A stretch of DNA of 64,000 bases from Sphingomonas abietis (GCF_027625475.1 NZ_CP115174.1:2763001-2827000), one strand, 5' to 3'; shown: positions 47,735 to 56,848, counted from the stretch's first letter. Numbers and translations are program-made. Notes: generated by a model from the sequence alone, not told the origin.

Positions 47735-48685
47735 TTAGGCCGCCTGCTCCGGGTCGTCAACGGACGCCGATTCGGCCGCGCTGCCATCCGCCAGCGGATG
47801 GCGCTCGTTCACCAGCGCGATCAGCCTGCGATTATCGACATGGGTATAGATTTGCGTCGTCGCGATATCGGCATGACCGAGCATGGTCTGCAGGGCGCGC
47901 AGATCGGCACCGCCTTCCAGCAGATGCGTGGCGAAGGCGTGGCGCAGGACATGCGGGCTGATCCGATCGGGCGGGATGCCGGCCTCGGCGCCGAGCGCAC
48001 GAATCAGCTGATAGAGCCTTACGCGGCTGAGATACGCCTTGCCGGAGGGAAAGAGCCATGGCTGCCCCGCCGGCACCAGCGCCCGCCACGCCTCCACTGC
48101 CGCCAGCGCACGCTCCGAGATCGGCGCCAGCCGTTCGCGCCCGCCCTTGCCCTTGAGGATCAGGAAGGGCTGGCCCGAACGGATCGCCGCCCGCGGCAGC
48201 GAGACCAGCTCGGTCGCGCGAAGCCCCGATCCGTAGAGCAGTTCGACCAGCGCGGCGGCGCGCAAATCCTCGGGCCTGCCAGGATCGGCCACCCGTTTTT
48301 CCAGTACCGCGAACAGCCGGTCGACATCGGCATGACTCAAAATCCGGGGCAGCGGACGTCGCACCTGTCCGCGCGGCAGTGCGACCGACGGATCGTCCGC
48401 CCGCTCGCCTTCATCCATCAGGAAGCGATAGAAACGGCGCAGTGCAGCCGATTTCCGTGCGATCGTCGCCCGGGCCAAACCCGACCATTGCTCGCCCAGC
48501 CTGCCGAGTTGGTCAGGGCCGGCAGTGCCGAGCGCTCCCTCCAACACGGCCGAGGCGCTACGCAGATCCGTCCCATAAGCCAGCAGCGTGTTGCGCGAAG
48601 CCCCGGCTTCGGCAGCCAACGCCTCCAGGAAGCGCTCGATGGCGCGTGCGTCCTCGCCCTGCGCGAACGCCGCGCCCGGCCTCAT
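47735..48685 (-). CDS. xerD: Site-specific tyrosine recombinase XerD
   Basis: 316 residues from ATG 48685. N-terminal SAM-like core-binding domain (about 15-110) and a C-terminal catalytic domain with R in '[12 protein letters not shown]', K in '[12 protein letters not shown]', H-x-x-R in '[17 protein letters not shown]' and Tyr in 'ATTQIYTHV'. Resolves chromosome dimers at dif with XerC. Overlaps the stop of the upstream secreted-protein gene by 4 bp (ATGA). XerC versus XerD cannot be settled by eye; the accA linkage favours XerD. Confidence 0.9.
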   Translation of the reverse strand: MRPGAAFAQGEDARAIERFLEALAAEAGASRNTLLAYGTDLRSASAVLEGALGTAGPDQLGRLGEQWSGLARATIARKSAALRRFYRFLMDEGERADDPSVALPRGQVRRPLPRILSHADVDRLFAVLEKRVADPGRPEDLRAAALVELLYGSGLRATELVSLPRAAIRSGQPFLILKGKGGRERLAPISERALAAVEAWRALVPAGQPWLFPSGKAYLSRVRLYQLIRALGAEAGIPPDRISPHVLRHAFATHLLEGGADLRALQTMLGHADIATTQIYTHVDNRRLIALVNERHPLADGSAAESASVDDPEQAA

Positions 48686-50556
48686 GTCCGCATCAGGGCT
48701 TCGGCCGCCACCATCCGCGCCTCCGGCTCGAAGCCGACGGCCCGCAGCGCCGCGATGATGTGATAGAGGAATACGGGCGACACCTGGCTCCAGTCCGTGG
48801 TCTGCATCCCCACCGCCGCCAGCAGCGCCACCGTCGCCGGTTCGCGCTTGGCGGCCGCCTGATCGATCGCCTGCGTCCATGCGTTGCGATCGCCCATGTT
48901 CACATGGAGCTTCTGCGCCAGCGCCTCGGCATCGCGGGGCGGGATGCGCCCGAGCGCCGCCAGACCGACATAGAGGAATTGCGCGCGCAGCAACGCCGAT
49001 CCGCGACCGCCCGATCCGAAATCCGCAACGCGATCCGTATCGACATCGACCATCAGCCGCGGCGCGCCGACCGCCATCAGCGCCCAGGCCTCGTCGCCGG
49101 CCGTTCCCTTGGCGCCGCGCACGACGTCGGCCCAGCGCTGCGCCTGGATGTCGCACCCGGCCGACAGCATCGCCCCGATCAGCGCGGACGCATCCGCCGC
49201 ATAATCGGATGATGGGTTGATCCGCGCCGCCGCACGCGCGGTGAGGATGCGCGAGGCATATTGATCGCGCTCGTCTTCGGGATTCGCCCACAGCGCCCGC
49301 AGTGCGGCGACGCGATCCGATTCGTCCTGCGCGGCATAAGCCTTGCGCAATCGACCGGCAGGCGTGTCGTCCATCGCATAGGGATCGCCGCTTTCCGCGA
49401 CCTGCGACAGCGCATCGACCAGATCGGCCGACGACATCACCCCCAACGTCGCGGCGACCCGCATCGCCTTGAGCCGGCTCGCGACCGGCAGCATCGGCGC
49501 GCGCGCCCGCCAGCCCTGCATCGCCAGCCCGCCCTGATCGAGCAGATAATCGGGAATCGTCATGCCCAGCGCGCTGCCGAGGCCGAAGCGCCAGCTGGTC
49601 ATGCTATTGACGCTGGTCCATTGCACGTCGGGGGCACGTCGCGCGCTGGTGCCGGAACCGACGACCCGCTCGGCCAGCGCCAGATCGATACCGCTCGCCG
49701 CGTTCGGCAGCGATCGCGCGCGATCGATCAGCGCGCTGGCCGTTCCGCCCTCATTCTGAAGCCCGGCGCACATCGCACGGGCCAGCGGCCAGGTCGCGCT
49801 CTGCAAGGCGCCGTCGGCCGGTTCCGCGACCGGGCACAGCGCACCGGGATCGGCGGTCGCCATCGCCGCTTCGAGCACTGCGTCATAATAACGTGGTGTC
49901 GCCTTGTCGGGATCGACGCGCTGGACCAGCAGCCGCGCCGCGTCGGCCTCACCCATGCGCGTGAGCAGCAAAGCGCGTTCCGCCACCCAGTCGGAGGCAT
50001 TCACCCCGCCCGGCGTCTCGATATCGGTGGTCAGCACGCGCCGCAGCAGCATCGATACCCAGCGCGACGCGATCGGGGCATCCATCCGCGCCATCAGCGT
50101 CTTGAGATAGCGACCCGCCGTGTTGCCGAAGCCATCCTGCGGGATGCCGGTCACCGTTGGGCTGAGGAAGCCGATATGATCGGTCGACCGGCGCGCGAAT
50201 TCCGGAATGTCCTGCTCACGCAGCAGCGCGGCCGCGGCCTTCGCCGCAGCGGTGGCCTTGTCCGCGTCGGCCTGTACGTCGGCGGCATCGGCCTGGTCCT
50301 GCGTCGGCGGCGCAAGCGACAGCGTCGGCAGTTCCTGCACGTCATCGCCCTCGTCGCCGGACGGAGCCGGAGACCTGGCAGGCGACGGGACCGGCGGGGC
50401 CGGTGGCGTCGGCGCGGCCGGCTGCGCCTTCGGCGCGGAGCCGAAGCCGGGCGGCAGCAGCGACTGCGGCGACTGCCCGAACGCCGCGGGAATCGCGACA
50501 GCCAGCAGAGCGGCACCGGCCAGCAGGCCGGCCGCCGCCTTAGTGCGCCGACGCAT
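48682..50556 (-). CDS. Large exported helical protein of unknown function
   Basis: 624 residues. Signal peptide (about 1-27, 'LLAGAALLAVAIPAAFGQ'), a Pro/Ala-rich linker (about 35-70, 'PAAPTPPAPPVPSPARSPAP'), then about 530 residues of predicted alpha-helical repeats rich in Ala, Leu, Asp and Arg, resembling TPR-like solenoids without a clear consensus. Not recognised. It lies between a small membrane gene (17-bp overlap) and xerD (4-bp overlap), so all appear to be one transcript. Confidence 0.75.
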   Translation of the reverse strand: MRRRTKAAAGLLAGAALLAVAIPAAFGQSPQSLLPPGFGSAPKAQPAAPTPPAPPVPSPARSPAPSGDEGDDVQELPTLSLAPPTQDQADAADVQADADKATAAAKAAAALLREQDIPEFARRSTDHIGFLSPTVTGIPQDGFGNTAGRYLKTLMARMDAPIASRWVSMLLRRVLTTDIETPGGVNASDWVAERALLLTRMGEADAARLLVQRVDPDKATPRYYDAVLEAAMATADPGALCPVAEPADGALQSATWPLARAMCAGLQNEGGTASALIDRARSLPNAASGIDLALAERVVGSGTSARRAPDVQWTSVNSMTSWRFGLGSALGMTIPDYLLDQGGLAMQGWRARAPMLPVASRLKAMRVAATLGVMSSADLVDALSQVAESGDPYAMDDTPAGRLRKAYAAQDESDRVAALRALWANPEDERDQYASRILTARAAARINPSSDYAADASALIGAMLSAGCDIQAQRWADVVRGAKGTAGDEAWALMAVGAPRLMVDVDTDRVADFGSGGRGSALLRAQFLYVGLAALGRIPPRDAEALAQKLHVNMGDRNAWTQAIDQAAAKREPATVALLAAVGMQTTDWSQVSPVFLYHIIAALRAVGFEPEARMVAAEALMRT

Positions 50557-50689
50557 CCGCGGCGCCGTTCAGCGTCACCACCGTCTCGATATGATGCGGC
50601 GTCACATTGACGTTACGCCGGGACAGCCAGACGAGGCCGGCGACGATCAGGGCGACGATAACGATCAGAGTGATGCTGGCACGCGACAT
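50540..50689 (-). CDS. Small single-pass membrane protein
   Basis: 49 residues from ATG 50689 with GGGA upstream: 'MSRASITLIVIVALIVAGLV' is a membrane helix followed by WLSRR and a short periplasm- or cytoplasm-facing tail. It overlaps the large exported-protein gene by 17 bp and is divergent from aroK. No family recognised. Probably the first gene of the xerD-accA transcript. Confidence 0.65.
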   Translation of the reverse strand: MSRASITLIVIVALIVAGLVWLSRRNVNVTPHHIETVVTLNGAADASAH

Positions 50690-50778
50690 GTGTTTCCCGG
50701 CGCAAAAAGAAAAAGAAGGCACAAGCGAAGGAGCCGGCTTTTGCCCCATCCCGTAGCCCTGTGTATAGCCCCGGCGCC

Positions 50779-51333
50779 ATGCCGCAAACCCCGCCCCCGC
50801 AACGCCCCGCCTCAGCGTCGCTGCCGAAACGCCGGCCCCTTGTGCTGGTGGGGCTGATGGGCGTCGGAAAATCCACCGTCGGCCGCCGGCTCGCGACGCG
50901 TTTGCACCTGCCGTTCATCGATGCAGACCGCGAAATCGAGCAGGCCGCCGGCCTCTCCATCCCCGACATTTTCGCGCGTTTCGGCGAGGAGGGCTTCCGG
51001 GACGGCGAACGCCGGGTGATCGCCCGGCTGATCGACGGTCATCCCAAGGTCATCGCCACCGGCGGCGGTGCGTTCATGAACGACGACACCCGCGCTCTCA
51101 TCCTCGCGCGCGCCACCGCCATATGGCTGGATGCCGATATCGACGTCCTGGTCGAGCGGGTCAGCCGGCGCGACGACCGTCCCTTGCTGCGCGACCGCGA
51201 TCCGAGGGAGGCGCTGATCGAGCTTTCGGCCAAGCGCAACCCGATCTACGCGCTTGCTCCCGTCCATATCCGTTCCGAACCGCTGCCGCATGACGCGACC
51301 GTGGATTCGATCCTGAAGGCGCTCGCGCTATGA
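50779..51333 (+). CDS. aroK: Shikimate kinase
   Basis: 184 residues from ATG 50779 (a GTG at 50761 is also in frame). Phosphorylates shikimate in aromatic amino acid synthesis. P-loop 'LVGLMGVGKSTVGRRLA', shikimate-binding 'FIDADREIEQAAG' and 'FRDGERRVI', 'IATGGGAFMND', and lid 'RRDDRPLL'. Overlaps aroB by 4 bp (ATGA), the standard aroKB order. Confidence 0.95.
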   Translation: MPQTPPPQRPASASLPKRRPLVLVGLMGVGKSTVGRRLATRLHLPFIDADREIEQAAGLSIPDIFARFGEEGFRDGERRVIARLIDGHPKVIATGGGAFMNDDTRALILARATAIWLDADIDVLVERVSRRDDRPLLRDRDPREALIELSAKRNPIYALAPVHIRSEPLPHDATVDSILKALAL

Positions 51334-52445
51334 CCATCGTTCCCGTGTCCCTCGGTGATCGCAGCTACGAGGTTTCGATCGAGGCCGGCGCCATGGCACA
51401 GGCCGGCATGCGACTGGCCGGATATGCCCCGCGCGGGCGATTCGTGGTGGTGACGGACGAGAATGTCGCCGCAGCCCAGCTTCCGATCCTGCGGGCGTCG
51501 CTCGAAGCCGCCGGCCTGCTGGTCGAGCCGATTATCCTGCCGCCCGGCGAACCCACCAAGAGCTGGCCCCAGCTTGAAATGCTGTGCGATCGGCTGCTCG
51601 GTCTCGGCATCGAGCGCTCCGACAATGTGATCGCGCTCGGCGGCGGCGTGATCGGCGATCTGGTCGGCTTCGCCTGCGCGATCCTCAAGCGGGGCTGCGG
51701 CTTCGTCCAGGTGCCGACCACCCTGCTCGCCCAGGTCGATTCGTCGGTCGGCGGCAAGACCGCGATCAACACCCGCGCCGGCAAGAATCTGATCGGGGCG
51801 TTCCACCAGCCCTCCCACGTCCTGATCGATCCCGACACGCTCGACACACTGCCCGCTCGGCAGGTCGCCGCCGGCTATGCCGAGGTGGCGAAATATGGAC
51901 TGATCGACGATCCTGCCTTCTTCGACTGGTGCGAGGCGAATGCCGCCGCCCTGCTCGCCGGCGACCCGACGGCGCGTACCCACGCGATTGCCACCAGCAT
52001 CGCCGCCAAGGCCCGCATCGTCGCCGCCGACGAACGCGAGACGGGCGGCGTGCGCGCGCTGCTCAACCTCGGCCACACCTTCGGCCACGCCCTGGAAGCC
52101 GAGACCGGCTTCGGCGAGCGCCTGCTTCATGGCGAGGGCGTGGCCTGCGGCATGGCGCTGGCCTTCCGCTACTCGGCCCGTATCGGATTATGCCCGCCCG
52201 GCGATGCGGCACGGGTTTCGCGCCATCTCGCGATGGTCGGCCTGCCGACGACGCTGGCGGCTGCCGGTGTCGATACGACAGGCGACGCCCTCGTCGCACA
52301 CATGCTCCACGACAAGAAGATGGCGGGCGGAAAGCTGCCCTTCCTGTTGGCCCGCGGGATCGGGCAGACCTTCCTCGACAAGAATGTCGATCTCGCCGAG
52401 GTCGCCCGCTTCCTGGACGACGAACGGACCGGCACCATCGCCTGA
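51330..52445 (+). CDS. aroB: 3-dehydroquinate synthase
   Basis: 371 residues. NAD- and metal-dependent cyclisation of DAHP to 3-dehydroquinate, second step of the shikimate pathway. 'VIALGGGVIGDLVGFACAIL', 'QVPTTLLAQVDSSVGGKTAI', metal ligands in 'GYAEVAKYGLIDD', 'LLNLGHTFGHALEAETGFGE' and 'HGEGVACGMALA'. Translationally coupled to aroK. Confidence 0.96.
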   Translation: MTIVPVSLGDRSYEVSIEAGAMAQAGMRLAGYAPRGRFVVVTDENVAAAQLPILRASLEAAGLLVEPIILPPGEPTKSWPQLEMLCDRLLGLGIERSDNVIALGGGVIGDLVGFACAILKRGCGFVQVPTTLLAQVDSSVGGKTAINTRAGKNLIGAFHQPSHVLIDPDTLDTLPARQVAAGYAEVAKYGLIDDPAFFDWCEANAAALLAGDPTARTHAIATSIAAKARIVAADERETGGVRALLNLGHTFGHALEAETGFGERLLHGEGVACGMALAFRYSARIGLCPPGDAARVSRHLAMVGLPTTLAAAGVDTTGDALVAHMLHDKKMAGGKLPFLLARGIGQTFLDKNVDLAEVARFLDDERTGTIA

Positions 52446-52461
52446 TCGGGCGACGACGGAC

Positions 52462-52827
52462 CTAGCGGGAACGCCCAGCCCCCACGGCCAGCGCCAGCCA
52501 GCCGATGATCAGTCCCATGCCGCCCAGCGGGGTGACGGCGCCGAGCCAGTGGGGCGCGCCGAAGGCCATCGCGTAGAGCGTCGCCGCGAACAGCCCGCCA
52601 CCGCCGATGAAGCACCAGCCGGCCAAGCGCCCGGCCGGCCGGCCGATCGCCACCAGTGCCGCCACCGCGTGGATCAACTGATAATGCGATCCCGTCTTGA
52701 GCCATTCGGCGGCCACCCCGCTCGCGCCATGCGCGCCATAGGCACCGGCCACCACCGCCACCGCGCCGGACAAGCTCGCCAGCACACCGAGCGTGCGCCT
52801 CTCATGAGGGTCTGCCCCCACGCTCAC
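52462..52827 (-). CDS. DUF423 (YgdD-like) membrane protein
   Basis: 121 residues, four hydrophobic helices. 'LASLSGAVAVVAGAYGAHGA', 'WLKTGSHYQLIHAVAAL' and 'APHWLGAVTPLGGMGLIIGW' match the DUF423 family of small inner-membrane proteins of unknown function. Its ATG overlaps the stop of the Kef-type antiporter gene (ATGA). Confidence 0.88.
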   Translation of the reverse strand: MSVGADPHERRTLGVLASLSGAVAVVAGAYGAHGASGVAAEWLKTGSHYQLIHAVAALVAIGRPAGRLAGWCFIGGGGLFAATLYAMAFGAPHWLGAVTPLGGMGLIIGWLALAVGAGRSR

Positions 52828-54611
52828 GCCTTGGCGCTTTCTTCTAGGCTGTCGGTGGCATGCCCCGGTCGGTACATCAGGCCGAGTGCGGAGGTGACGC
52901 GGAGTTCACCCGCCTCATGCTGGGCGCGCAGGCGGCGCAGATCGCGCTCGCGATAATCCTCTTCGATGCGATGGATCTCCTCGGCATCGACGCCCATCGC
53001 ATCGAGCGCCATCCGCCCCATCTTGATCGCGCTTTCAAATACCTCACGCACCCCGGACTTGGCCAGACCGACCTTCTTGAGCGCCAGCACGCCGCGCCGA
53101 TCGAACACACGGATCAGCAGGCGTGCATGCGGGAAAGCAGCCTGGATAGCCTCGATGACCTCGACGTTCGGCTGCTCGCCATCGATGCAGAAGCAGATCA
53201 TCTCGGCCTCGTCCGCTCCCGCCTGCCGCAGCAGATCGATGCGGGTGCCATCGCCATAATAGATCTTGATCTCCATGCGGTCGCCGATGTCGATGATCTC
53301 GCTGTCGAGATCGACGATGGTGAGCGACATGCCGTGGGCGAACAGCATCTGGGTGACGGTCTGGCCGAAACGGCCATAGCCGACCACGATCGCGCTCGCC
53401 TGCTCGGCCTCTTCCGGCCCGGCGATGCCGCGCAACTTGGCACCCGCCTCCTCGCCGCCGAAACGCCGGGCGAGCGACATCAGGAACGGCGTCGTCGCCA
53501 TCGACAGCGTCACCACCGCCGACATCAGGCTCGCCGCTTCGGGGGCGATCAGATAGGCGGACTGCGCCTGCCCGAACAGCACGAAGCCGAATTCGCCGCC
53601 CTGGCTCAGCAGCAGCCCGAGCGCGAAGGCGGAGCGGCTCTCCATCTTCGCCAGCCGCGCGATGCCATAGAGCACGCCCGTCTTCACCACGATCAGCGCG
53701 GCGGCGATACCGAGCACGAACAGGGGGCGCGTCGCGATCGCGGTCAGATCGAGCAGCATTCCGACGGTGAGGAAGAACAGCCCGAGCAGGATCGAGCGGA
53801 ACGGCTCGACATCCGCCTCCAGCTCATGCCGGTAGGGCGAGTCGGCCAGCATCACGCCCGCCACGAACGCACCGAGCGCGGTCGAAAGGTGCAGCCATTC
53901 CATCAGCGCGGATGCGGCCAGCACGGTGAACAGGCCGGTCGCCACGAACATCTCGCGCTCGCCGAGATTGCCGATCAGCTTGAGCACCGGCGTCAGCACG
54001 TAGCGACCGGCCAGCACCAGTGCGATGATCGCCCCAACCGTGTAGAGCCCCAGCAGCCAGCCCGGCGGCGCGTGGACGTCGGCAGGAGCGCGGCTCAGCG
54101 CAGCGATGATCGTGATCAGCGGGACGATCGAGAGATCCTGGAACAGCAGGATCGAGAAAGCGCGTTCACCGAACTGGGTATGGAGGCGCCCCTGCGAGCG
54201 CAGCAGCGGCAGCACCTGGGCGGTGGACGACAGCGCCAGCGGCAGGCCGATCGCCAGCGCGGCCTTGGGCGTGAAGCCGGCCAGCCCCCAGATCACGACC
54301 GTGATCGCCAGACCCGCCACCACCACCTGGGCCGTGCCGAAGCCGAAGATCTCGCGCTTGAGATCCCACAATCTTCGCGGATTGAGCTCCAGCCCGACGA
54401 GGAACAGCAGCAGCGTGATGCCGATCTCGGCGATCCCCATCTTGCCCTGCGCGTCGCCGACCAGATCGAGCATCTGCGGCCCGATCACCATACCGGCGAC
54501 GAGATAACCGAGCACCGCGCCCAGGCCGAAGCGCCGGAACAGCAGCACGGCGGGCACCGCTGCGCCGAGCATGATCACGCCATCGCGCAGCAGATTGTCG
54601 GTCGGCGTCAT
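52824..54611 (-). CDS. Monovalent cation:proton antiporter-2 (KefB/KefC-type) with RCK/TrkA-N domain
   Basis: 595 residues. About 12 membrane helices to residue 390 ('AVLGYLVAGMVIGPQML', 'AIGLPLALSSTAQVLPLL', 'LFQDLSIVPLITIIAAL'), then a Rossmann TrkA-N domain ('IVVGYGRFGQTVTQMLFAHG', 'IYYGDGTRIDLLRQAGADEA') and a cytoplasmic tail. Kef-type systems export K+ in exchange for H+, often gated by glutathione adducts. Flanked by 4-bp overlaps with the scaffold-like gene upstream and DUF423 downstream. Confidence 0.9.
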   Translation of the reverse strand: MTPTDNLLRDGVIMLGAAVPAVLLFRRFGLGAVLGYLVAGMVIGPQMLDLVGDAQGKMGIAEIGITLLLFLVGLELNPRRLWDLKREIFGFGTAQVVVAGLAITVVIWGLAGFTPKAALAIGLPLALSSTAQVLPLLRSQGRLHTQFGERAFSILLFQDLSIVPLITIIAALSRAPADVHAPPGWLLGLYTVGAIIALVLAGRYVLTPVLKLIGNLGEREMFVATGLFTVLAASALMEWLHLSTALGAFVAGVMLADSPYRHELEADVEPFRSILLGLFFLTVGMLLDLTAIATRPLFVLGIAAALIVVKTGVLYGIARLAKMESRSAFALGLLLSQGGEFGFVLFGQAQSAYLIAPEAASLMSAVVTLSMATTPFLMSLARRFGGEEAGAKLRGIAGPEEAEQASAIVVGYGRFGQTVTQMLFAHGMSLTIVDLDSEIIDIGDRMEIKIYYGDGTRIDLLRQAGADEAEMICFCIDGEQPNVEVIEAIQAAFPHARLLIRVFDRRGVLALKKVGLAKSGVREVFESAIKMGRMALDAMGVDAEEIHRIEEDYRERDLRRLRAQHEAGELRVTSALGLMYRPGHATDSLEESAKA

Positions 54612-55051
54612 GCCGCCGCCTGCCGTCGCGCGAGCGCGGTGCGGGCCGCATCGGCCACGGCCTCGAAGGCAAGACGGATCGACGGATGCCGTGCCGGATA
54701 ATCGCGCGCCGGCAGGAAGATATCGAGGCCCGGCCAGTCGCCCGGATCGTCACGCTCTCCGGCGAGGAAGCCTGTCACGGCATCGCGCGCGGCATCGATT
54801 TCCTCCACCGACCGGCCGATGGCATGCGCCCCCATCAGCGCGGCCGAGGCCTGGCCCAATGCGCAGGCGCGCACCTCCTGCCCGATCGCCGAGACCCGGC
54901 CCCGTTCATCGAGCATGACATCCACCGTCACCCGGCTACCGCACACCGCCGAGCGCTTCTCGGATGACCCTTCCGCGTCGGCAAGCCGGACGTCATGGGG
55001 AATGGACGCGGCAAGCCGCAATATCGTGGGATTGTAGAGGGCAGCCGACAT
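54608..55051 (-). CDS. Iron-sulfur cluster scaffold-like protein (IscU/NifU_N type)
   Basis: 147 residues from ATG 55051. 'MSAALYNPTILRLAASIPHD' and 'RSAVCGSRVTVDVMLDERGR', 'VSAIGQEVRACALGQASAAL' are typical of alphaproteobacterial 'iron-sulfur cluster assembly scaffold' proteins. Only two of the usual three cysteines (C37, C63) are present, so Fe-S building is doubtful. Stop overlaps the Kef-type gene start. Confidence 0.8.
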   Translation of the reverse strand: MSAALYNPTILRLAASIPHDVRLADAEGSSEKRSAVCGSRVTVDVMLDERGRVSAIGQEVRACALGQASAALMGAHAIGRSVEEIDAARDAVTGFLAGERDDPGDWPGLDIFLPARDYPARHPSIRLAFEAVADAARTALARRQAAA

Positions 55052-55122
55052 GGGCCGAGAGATAGGCGAGCGTTGCCGCGCCGTCACCCCTTCAGCATCG
55101 CAGAAGCTCGGCCCGATGCCCT

Positions 55123-55665
55123 TTAATTGGTCGGCCCGCTGACATTCTCCACGTCCGCATGTTCGCCGCGTCGCTTGGCGATCATGTCATCGATCGCGTG
55201 GCGGCTGGCCTGGAGCAGCGCGATGCTGCGCGCCTCGCGCACCCATTCCGGGCGGGGCGATGCCCCGCCATAGCCGATATCATAGACGAGGTTGCCGAAC
55301 ATGAAGAGCAGGGTGACGCCGATCAGCCCCTTCAGCGCGCCAAATCCCAGCCCCAGCGTGCGATCGATCGGGCCGAGGATCGAATCGCGCGTGCGCCGCC
55401 CGATCCGCTGCGCCACCATCCGGCCGCCGAAGAAGACGATCGCGAACACCAGCACGAAGGCGAGCAGCGAAGCTCCAGCCCTCATATGCATCCATGATCC
55501 GATGACCAAGGCAGCCGGCGTGTAGAACAGCTTCAACGCGATCACGGTCGCCACCCAGGCAAATAGCGACAGCACCTCGGTAACGAAGCCGCGCAGCACA
55601 CCGAGAAGGGCGCCACCCCCGACGAAGAGCAGGACGATGATGTCTAGAAGGGTCAGCGCATGCAT
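55123..55665 (-). CDS. cvpA: CvpA family membrane protein
   Basis: 180 residues from ATG 55665; 19 more codons are open but look non-coding. Four hydrophobic helices ('LLDIIVLLFVGGGALLGVLR', 'VLSLFAWVATVIALKLFY', 'LLAFVLVFAIVFFGGRMVA'), then 'LGPIDRTLGLGFGALKGLIG', the CvpA signature. The family is linked to colicin V export and envelope homeostasis. Lies 71 bp upstream of the scaffold-like gene, same strand. Confidence 0.9.
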   Translation of the reverse strand: MHALTLLDIIVLLFVGGGALLGVLRGFVTEVLSLFAWVATVIALKLFYTPAALVIGSWMHMRAGASLLAFVLVFAIVFFGGRMVAQRIGRRTRDSILGPIDRTLGLGFGALKGLIGVTLLFMFGNLVYDIGYGGASPRPEWVREARSIALLQASRHAIDDMIAKRRGEHADVENVSGPTN

Positions 55666-55875
55666 GGTCCGGCGGAGGTAGGCAGTCGCGTGGTGCGGGT
55701 CAACGGACGCCACGCCCCCCACCGGCTGTCATCGAAGCGACAGCCGACTCGTCACGATCGGAGCCTAGCGGGAAACCTACCGACCGGGACAGCCGGCGGT
55801 ATCGCCCGGCGCCCCCGCGCGGCGGATGCGAACGAATATGTGCGCGTCAAACCGATCTCACGCAGGAGATTTTCG

Positions 55876-56205
55876 ATGCCCCGTCTTTCTCACGTCGCCT
55901 TCGCGGCGATCGCCGTCGCTTGCCTGATGGCCGTCCCCCCCGCGCTCGCACAGACACGCGAGCCGGTCAGCGCCCGGATTTCCTATGCCGATCTCGACCT
56001 CGCCACCGCCAAAGGCCGGGCCACGCTCGCCCGGCGCCTGCATCGTATCGCCGCCGGCACCTGCACGAGCAGCCTCGGCGACATCGCCGGCGCGGTGGAC
56101 CGCAGCCGCTGTCGGCAGGAGATGGAGGACAGCGGCACGCGGCAGATCACGGCCCTCATCCGCCAGCATGACGATGTGAGGCTCGCCGCCGCCGATCCCC
56201 GCTGA
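55876..56205 (+). CDS. UrcA family protein
   Basis: 109 residues from ATG 55876 with CAGGAGA at the right distance. Signal peptide 'SHVAFAAIAVACLMAVPPAL' cleaved near AQ-T, then 'RISYADLDLATAKGRATLAR' and two cysteines ('GTCTSS', 'RSRCRQEM'), the pattern of the UrcA family common in sphingomonads and caulobacters. Function unknown. The 210-bp region upstream holds nothing else recognised. Confidence 0.88.
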   Translation: MPRLSHVAFAAIAVACLMAVPPALAQTREPVSARISYADLDLATAKGRATLARRLHRIAAGTCTSSLGDIAGAVDRSRCRQEMEDSGTRQITALIRQHDDVRLAAADPR

Positions 56206-56211
56206 CAGGAG

Positions 56212-56244
56212 CGAACCCGCAGGTGACGATCGCCTGCGGGTTCG
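56212..56244. terminator. Hairpin between convergent urcA-type gene and rsmD
   Basis: 12-bp stem CGAACCCGCAGG at 56212-56223 paired with its exact complement at 56233-56244, nine-base loop. No long T-run on either side. Six bp after the UrcA stop and eight before the rsmD stop; probable shared terminator. Confidence 0.6.
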
Positions 56245-56252
56245 TCTGGCGA

Positions 56253-56792
56253 TCAGCCTTCGTAGCGCAGCAGAGTGAGCTTGGCCTTGCCATATTGCCG
56301 CTCCGTCTCGATCGCGAAGCCCTGCGGCGTCACGATCTCGGCGCGCTCCCCTTCCACGCTGGCCAGCGCGCCCGGCGCCAGCCAACCCAGCCGGGCCAGC
56401 CGCTCCAGCGTCGGCACGCCCGCCCGCATGTCATAGGGTGGGTCCATCATCATCAGATCATAGGGCCGCGGGCTCGGGCCCAGCGTGCCGACCGCCTGCG
56501 CCCGCACGTCAGCGCGGGCACCCAGGCTCGCGATATTGGCGCGCAGCGCGTCTAGCGCCGCCTTGTCCTGCTCCACGAAGGTGCAGGACGCCGCGCCACG
56601 GGACAAAGCCTCCAGCCCGAGTGCGCCGGTGCCCGCGAACAGATCGATCACGGCGAGATCCTCGAAACTGCCGAGCCGGCTCGCCAGCATCGAGAACAGG
56701 GCTTCGCGGGTGCGATCGGCCGACGGGCGCGTCTCGTCACCCTTCGGCGCCTTCAACGGTCGCCCGCGCCACTGGCCGGCAATGATTCTCAT
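56253..56792 (-). CDS. rsmD: 16S rRNA (guanine(966)-N(2))-methyltransferase
   Basis: 179 residues. 'MRIIAGQWRGRPLKAPKGDE', 'TRPSADRTREALFSML', SAM loop 'VIDLFAGTGALGLEALSRGA', and catalytic 'LMMMDPPYDMRAG' (DPPY). Methylates G966 of 16S rRNA. Preceded by four 14-bp repeats that separate it from the pseudouridine synthase gene on the same strand. Confidence 0.95.
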   Translation of the reverse strand: MRIIAGQWRGRPLKAPKGDETRPSADRTREALFSMLASRLGSFEDLAVIDLFAGTGALGLEALSRGAASCTFVEQDKAALDALRANIASLGARADVRAQAVGTLGPSPRPYDLMMMDPPYDMRAGVPTLERLARLGWLAPGALASVEGERAEIVTPQGFAIETERQYGKAKLTLLRYEG

Positions 56793-56848
56793 CGTCCGCC
56801 CTTCATCGTCCGCCCTTCATCGCCCAACCTTCATCGCCCAACCTTCAT
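56793..56848 (-). repeat. Four 14-bp tandem repeats carrying ATG/AAGG units
   Basis: On the minus strand ATGAAGGTTGGGCG occurs twice (56848-56835, 56834-56821), then ATGAAGGGCGGACG twice (56820-56807, 56806-56793), directly followed by the rsmD ATG at 56792. The first unit starts inside the stop codon of the pseudouridine synthase gene. Each unit holds an ATG and a purine-rich AAGG, so the last provides the rsmD ribosome site. The whole 52-bp spacer is this repeat. Confidence 0.9.

Noticed and set aside
47735..48685. Tyrosine recombinase as a sign of an integrated element
   Set aside because: It has XerD-like length and motifs, overlaps a housekeeping-type operon, precedes accA, and no att repeats, tRNA-end duplication or phage genes are near.
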